Source: Coprococcus aceti
GTDB lineage: Bacteria > Bacillota > Clostridia > Lachnospirales > Lachnospiraceae
Direction: 5' to 3'
DNA: 64,000 nucleotides
NCBI RefSeq assembly: GCF_025567285.1
Contig: NZ_JAOQJT010000003.1
Span: forward strand, 310,001-374,000
Part shown: positions 60,183 through 64,000 of the stretch, one piece after another
How the letters are laid out: every line of letters begins with the position of its first letter
Position numbering within the stretch: the stretch's first letter is position 1
Notes under the pieces: model-generated
Database searches by the model: none
The model's input: only the letters and a program-made list of their open reading frames with translations
What the model was told of the DNA's origin: nothing
Translations under genes and position numbers: made by a program

Positions 60183-61075
60183 TGGCAAAGATACAGAAAA
60201 CGGCAAATACAGCGGATAAAAAACCGGTATACAGAGTGAAAGGAAAACCGACGGCTATGGGAATTCTGGCTACTTTATTCTTTACCATTATTTCCATAAT
60301 ATTTGTTTCACCGATAATAATCGTAATTATAAACTCTCTGAAAGCCAAGACGTTTATCAGTCTGGAGACATTTGAACTGCCAAATGAGCACAGCTACATA
60401 GGCCTGGACAATTATAAAACGGCTATAACACAGTATGATTTCATAAAGGCAGTGGGCTGGACAGTTGTGATAACGGTTCTCTCAGTAGCAGCAATTCTAC
60501 TGTTCTGCTCTATGACAGCCTGGTATATAACCAGAGTCAAGAATATGGTGACAAAGATCATATATCTGCTCTGCGTGTTCTCTATGGTAATACCTTTCCA
60601 GATGGTTATGTTTACTTTGGCTGGAACTGCGGATGCACTTCACCTTACTACTCCATGGGGAATCGTGATCGTGTATCTTGGATTTGGAACAGGTCTTGCA
60701 GTATTCATGTTCTGCGGATTTATCAAGTCCATTCCTTTGGAGGTCGAGGAGGCTGCGATGATAGATGGATGTACGCCGCTCAATACATTTTTCAGGGTTG
60801 TTATCCCTATCATGAAACCTACTTACATATCTGTAGGAATACTTGAGGCTATGTGGATATGGAATGATTTCCTTCTGCCATATCTGGTACTCGACATCAA
60901 GAAATACAAGACGATATCTATAGTTGTTCAGTATATGAAGGGCAGCTACGGAAGAGTAGATATGGGAGCGATCATGGCGTGTCTTGTTATGGCGATCATT
61001 CCAGTTGTTGTATTCTACCTCTGTGCACAGAAGTACATCATCAAGGGTGTTGCAGCCGGTGCTGTAAAGGGATAG
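60182..61075 (+). CDS. Sugar ABC transporter permease, MalG-like
   Basis: The 297-residue permease has a polar N-terminus of about 25 residues, then a membrane domain. Seen: VIPFQMVMFTLAGTADALH, VEEAAMIDGCTPLNTFFRVV (coupling loop) and IWNDFLLPYLVL. TAATGG overlap with the MalF-like gene couples the two. No ATPase gene is in the operon, so a shared MsmX/MalK-type ATPase elsewhere probably energises it. Confidence 0.9.
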   Translation: MAKIQKTANTADKKPVYRVKGKPTAMGILATLFFTIISIIFVSPIIIVIINSLKAKTFISLETFELPNEHSYIGLDNYKTAITQYDFIKAVGWTVVITVLSVAAILLFCSMTAWYITRVKNMVTKIIYLLCVFSMVIPFQMVMFTLAGTADALHLTTPWGIVIVYLGFGTGLAVFMFCGFIKSIPLEVEEAAMIDGCTPLNTFFRVVIPIMKPTYISVGILEAMWIWNDFLLPYLVLDIKKYKTISIVVQYMKGSYGRVDMGAIMACLVMAIIPVVVFYLCAQKYIIKGVAAGAVKG

Positions 61076-61100
61076 TAAGATAAAATACTATTAAGTGTAA

Positions 61101-61134
61101 AAAAACAGGCGGTTGTGAGATTCTCAGCCGCCTG
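61101..61134 (-). terminator. Terminator-like hairpin facing the minus strand
   Basis: CAGGCGGTTGTGAG (61106-61119) pairs with CTCAGCCGCCTG (61123-61134). On the plus strand no T-run follows, but seven A precede it, so the minus strand reads as a hairpin followed by T7. No minus-strand gene ends here. On the plus strand it may protect or process the permease mRNA. Confidence 0.5.
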
Positions 61135-61160
61135 AAATTGGTTAAAAGGAGAGATTTCAG

Positions 61161-62660
61161 ATGGAAAGATCAGCAGGAATACTGCTTGCTATATCAAGCC
61201 TCCCGTCAAAGTATGGAATTGGAAGTTTCTCGAAAGAGGCATATCGTTTTGTCGACTGGCTCAGAGCTGCACATCAGAGTTATTGGCAGATACTTCCTAT
61301 GGGACCTACGGGATATGGGGATTCACCGTATCAATCGTTTTCGACATTTGCGGGAAATCCATATTTTATAGATCTTGATACACTTGTGGATCAGGGACTG
61401 CTCACAGACCGCGAGTGCAGAGAGAGAGACTGGGGCGACGATGGCAGGTATGTGGATTATAGAACAATATATGAAGGAAGATATCCAATCCTGAGAAAAT
61501 CATATGAGAGATGGAAAATGACTGACAGCATGGAGTTTTCTTTGTTCATGGACGAGAACAAAGAGTGGATATATGATTATTCACTATTTATGGCTGTAAA
61601 GGATTCGCTTGGTGGAATTCCGTGGACAGAGTGGCCACAGGATATAAGAAACAGGCAGCCTGATGCAGTGCAGAAAATGCAGGTTGAGCTTGCGGAGGAG
61701 ATACATTTTCAGCAGTACATGCAGTATTTGTTCTATACTCAATGGAATGCACTAAAGAGCTATGCCAACAAGAACCATATAAGGATCATAGGAGATATCC
61801 CAATCTATGTAGCCATGGACAGCGCAGATGTGTGGGCACACCCGGAGCTTTTCAGGCTGGATGAGGACAGATGTCCATATGAGGTTGCCGGATGTCCGCC
61901 TGATGGATTTTCGGAGACCGGACAGCTGTGGGGCAATCCAATATATGACTGGGAGCTGAATAGGCAGACCGGTTACAGCTGGTGGATAGCCAGAATGAGA
62001 CACAGCTATAAGCTTTATGATGTAGTCCGGATTGACCATTTCAGAGGCTTTGATGAATGTTATGCCATTCCATATGGGGAGGAAACAGCTGTGAATGGCA
62101 AGTGGAAAAAGGGTCCTGGGATGGATCTGTTTAGGAATATAGAAAAGGCTCTGGGTAAGAGAGATGTCATTGCCGAGGATCTTGGTTTTGTGACTGATTC
62201 GGTCAGAAAGCTTGTGCATGATTCCGGATTTCCGGGAATGAAGGTTGTGGAGTTTGCCTTTGATGTGAGAGACACCGGGGCGGCATCTGATTATCTTCCA
62301 CATAATTACATACGAAATTGTGTTGTATATACGGGAACCCATGACAATGAGACCCTTATTGGCTGGTGGAGCAGTATAGATCAGAGATCCAGAGACATGG
62401 CAAGGGATTATATGGCAGCTCATTATACACCGGACCGTCTGATCAATGTCCCATTTATCACGCTTGCTATGAGAAGTATTGCAGATCTTTGTATTATACC
62501 GATGCAGGATTATTTGGGGCTAGACAATAAATCGAGGATGAATAAGCCATCCACAGTTGGCGATAACTGGAGGTGGCGCATGATATCCGACGATACGGAT
62601 GATGATCTTGCAGAGGAAATAGGCAGACTTACACTGATGACCGGGAGAAGCAAGATGTGA
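61161..62660 (+). CDS. malQ: 4-alpha-glucanotransferase
   Basis: This is a 499-residue GH77 amylomaltase that rearranges maltodextrins. Catalytic residues are visible: nucleophile Asp in VVRIDHFRGFDECYAIP, acid/base Glu in VIAEDLGFVT, and the stabilising Asp in THDNETLIGWW. The N-terminal ISSLPSKYGIGSF and SPYQSFSTFAGNPYFIDL are diagnostic. GGAGAG precedes the ATG. It links the transporter to intracellular maltodextrin breakdown. Confidence 0.95.
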   Translation: MERSAGILLAISSLPSKYGIGSFSKEAYRFVDWLRAAHQSYWQILPMGPTGYGDSPYQSFSTFAGNPYFIDLDTLVDQGLLTDRECRERDWGDDGRYVDYRTIYEGRYPILRKSYERWKMTDSMEFSLFMDENKEWIYDYSLFMAVKDSLGGIPWTEWPQDIRNRQPDAVQKMQVELAEEIHFQQYMQYLFYTQWNALKSYANKNHIRIIGDIPIYVAMDSADVWAHPELFRLDEDRCPYEVAGCPPDGFSETGQLWGNPIYDWELNRQTGYSWWIARMRHSYKLYDVVRIDHFRGFDECYAIPYGEETAVNGKWKKGPGMDLFRNIEKALGKRDVIAEDLGFVTDSVRKLVHDSGFPGMKVVEFAFDVRDTGAASDYLPHNYIRNCVVYTGTHDNETLIGWWSSIDQRSRDMARDYMAAHYTPDRLINVPFITLAMRSIADLCIIPMQDYLGLDNKSRMNKPSTVGDNWRWRMISDDTDDDLAEEIGRLTLMTGRSKM

Positions 62661-62711
62661 AAAAGTACTCTCTAAAAATATTTACCGGGAAATGATAAGT
62701 AGAGTATTTTC

Positions 62712-62740
62712 TTGACCTCCACATATTGGGATAATATAAT
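62712..62740 (+). promoter_or_regulatory. Promoter of the LacI-family regulator
   Basis: TTGACC (62712-62717) and TATAAT (62735-62740) have a 17-base spacer, about 35 bases before the start. No copy of the operator at 57631 is present here, so autoregulation is not evident. Confidence 0.75.
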
Positions 62741-62775
62741 TATTGGGAATAAAAGAGAAAAGTGGGATACAGCTT

Positions 62776-63783
62776 ATGACAATAAAGGATATTGCACGTA
62801 TATCAGGTTATGGTATCGGAACCGTGTCCAGGGTGATCAACAATCAGACCGGAGTCAGCGATGCAGCCAGAGAGAAGATACTCAGGGTTATAGAGGAAAA
62901 CGGCTTTGAGCCGAACGTCAACGCAAAGCTCCTCAAAATGTCAGCGAAATCGGCGGTGGTTGTCATCATAAAAGGAAACCAGAATATGTTGTTTGCGGAT
63001 ATAGTAGAGCGGATACAGAACCTGCTTGCTGGATATGATGAGGATGTCATAGTGGAGTACATAGACGAGGATGGTGACGAGATCGAGTATGCCATCAAAC
63101 TCACTCATAGCGTGAATCCGAAGGGAATCATGTTTTTGGGTGCCAATCTTGCACTTTTTGATGAGCGTGTGAAAGAGTTTGAGATCCCGGGAGTCATAAT
63201 CACGACCGGCGGAGAGATTCTTGCAAATGACAACATATCCTCCATAACGATAGATGACACGGCAGCGACATACGATATGACAAGGTATCTTCTTGAAAAA
63301 GGCCACAGACGCATCGGAGTCATAGGAGGGCAGGTGTCCGAGAAACAGATAAGTTTCAATAGATATGAAGGCTGCAAGAGGGCTATAGATGAGTGGCAGC
63401 ATGATGACCGGGCGGAGTTTACATATATTCCGTGCAGGTATTCTATGAAGGCAGGTTATGAGGCCACGAAGCGTCTCTTGGAGGAACAGCCGGAGGTTAC
63501 AGCAATCATGGCTCTCAGTGATACGATAGCGATCGGCGTCATGAGAGCGGCTGCTGATCTGGGCAAACATATTCCGGAGGAGCTGTCAGTTACTGGATTT
63601 GATGGAATAGAGCTGGCAGGATACTGTGTACCAAGACTTACAACAATAAACCAGAATACAGAGATCATGGCATCGAGAAGTGTTGACATCATGCTCAAGC
63701 ATATAAATTATGCAGCAGCTGGTGAACATGAGATAGTGCCATATTCCCTGATAGAGGGAGAAAGCGTTAAGAGCATCGGCTAG
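62776..63783 (+). CDS. LacI-family transcriptional regulator
   Basis: The 335-residue regulator has a helix-turn-helix at the N-terminus (MTIKDIARISGYGIGTVSRV, then VINNQTGVSDAAREKIL) and a periplasmic-binding-like effector domain. RRIGVIGGQVSEKQIS, ALSDTIAIGVMRAA and LSVTGFDGIELA are typical. Placement after malQ and a LacI-type operator before the transporter suggest it represses the operon until maltose or maltodextrin appears. The frame extends to 62743, but the ATG at 62776 gives the standard N-terminus. A terminator follows. Confidence 0.9.
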   Translation: MTIKDIARISGYGIGTVSRVINNQTGVSDAAREKILRVIEENGFEPNVNAKLLKMSAKSAVVVIIKGNQNMLFADIVERIQNLLAGYDEDVIVEYIDEDGDEIEYAIKLTHSVNPKGIMFLGANLALFDERVKEFEIPGVIITTGGEILANDNISSITIDDTAATYDMTRYLLEKGHRRIGVIGGQVSEKQISFNRYEGCKRAIDEWQHDDRAEFTYIPCRYSMKAGYEATKRLLEEQPEVTAIMALSDTIAIGVMRAAADLGKHIPEELSVTGFDGIELAGYCVPRLTTINQNTEIMASRSVDIMLKHINYAAAGEHEIVPYSLIEGESVKSIG

Positions 63784-63818
63784 GATTCAGGGAAAACCTT
63801 TTTAATTAAGTTTGAATT

Positions 63819-63863
63819 CGTCTTATACTGGTATATTATATATCAGTATAGGGCGATTTTTTT
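63819..63863 (+). terminator. Terminator after the LacI regulator
   Basis: An 18-bp stem pairs about 63819-63836 with 63841-63856, including several G-U pairs, followed by seven T. The element is strong. Confidence 0.85.
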
Positions 63864-63931
63864 ATGAGATAAAAGTTCGGTAAGGCTCTGAGATTCGTAT
63901 AGCGTATTTATCACAGTTTGGAGATGAGAAG

Positions 63932-64000
63932 ATGGATCAGAATATAGAATCGGAAATATTAGAAAAACGCAAACTATGTAAAGTGCTTAAGGTGTTTAAG
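63932..64000 (+). CDS. Start of an unidentified gene, cut by the window edge
   Basis: GGAGATGAGAAG precedes an ATG at 63932. Twenty-three codons read MDQNIESEILEKRKLCKVLK and onward without a stop to the window end. Too little is present to assign a family. Confidence 0.5.
   Translation, partial: MDQNIESEILEKRKLCKVLKVFK

Noticed and set aside
1..64000. CRISPR arrays, insertion sequences, prophage, tRNA or rRNA genes
   Set aside because: No regularly spaced repeats, transposase motifs, integrase, tRNA cloverleaf or conserved rRNA segments were recognised on reading; short tRNAs could be missed without a covariance-model scan.

Overview
The window looks like a chromosomal segment of a Clostridia (Lachnospiraceae-type) Firmicute. 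Supporting signs are strong GGAGG ribosome binding sites, occasional GTG and TTG starts, the Gram-positive order of the S10-spc-alpha ribosomal cluster followed by ecfA-ecfT-truA-rplM-rpsI, a zinc-type S14, a Cys-rich zinc lid in adenylate kinase, lipoprotein signal peptides on all transport binding proteins, and an extended L17. Nearly all genes are on the + strand. I see no rRNA, tRNA, CRISPR array, insertion sequence or prophage.

Bases 1-3.6 kb: a small heat-shock protein, a HAD phosphatase, a MocR-type regulator and a small cupin, followed by a decayed XRE regulator fragment.

Bases 3.6-21.6 kb: a phosphate-acquisition island. It holds two Na/Pi symporters with C-terminal PhoU-like regions, two PstS-type lipoproteins, polyphosphate kinase, pstS-pstC-pstA-pstB-phoU, a small membrane protein and a PhoB/PhoR two-component pair. 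TTTACA boxes repeated at 11-base spacing stand before the first Na/Pi gene, pstS and the second Na/Pi gene, and look like Pho boxes. Both PstS proteins have their motifs in circularly permuted order relative to textbook PstS. A pabA-pabB-pabC set for p-aminobenzoate (folate) synthesis and a convergent trmO sit inside the island.

Bases 21.9-30 kb: housekeeping and less-known genes. These include a 652-residue protein joining a ParB-like N-terminus to a cytoplasmic BMP-type ligand-binding domain, a metallophosphoesterase with an altered first motif, citrate synthase, a YbaK deacylase, two methyltransferases and a NYN nuclease-like protein with two OST-HTH/LOTUS-like repeats.

Bases 30-46.5 kb: the S10-spc-alpha super-operon (rpsJ to rplQ with secY, adk, map, infA and rpoA), with a consensus promoter, a structured S10 leader and an internal promoter before rpmJ. 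It continues with a fused EcfA1-EcfA2 ATPase, ecfT and truA (46.5-50 kb), an iron-type alcohol dehydrogenase behind an elaborate RNA leader ending in a terminator (50-51.5 kb), rplM-rpsI (51.7-52.6 kb) and a cation diffusion facilitator.

Bases 54-64 kb: a polar amino-acid ABC transporter, a remnant of a response-regulator/histidine-kinase pair, a Cys-rich cupin, and a maltodextrin-type module (binding protein, two permeases, 4-alpha-glucanotransferase, LacI-family regulator) with a LacI-type operator before the binding protein. The window ends inside an unidentified reading frame.

The strongest candidates for something undescribed are the permuted PstS pair with its Pho-box network, the ParB-like/BMP fusion, and the three-way-junction terminator leader before the alcohol dehydrogenase. 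All functional calls come from reading the sequence; no database search was run.
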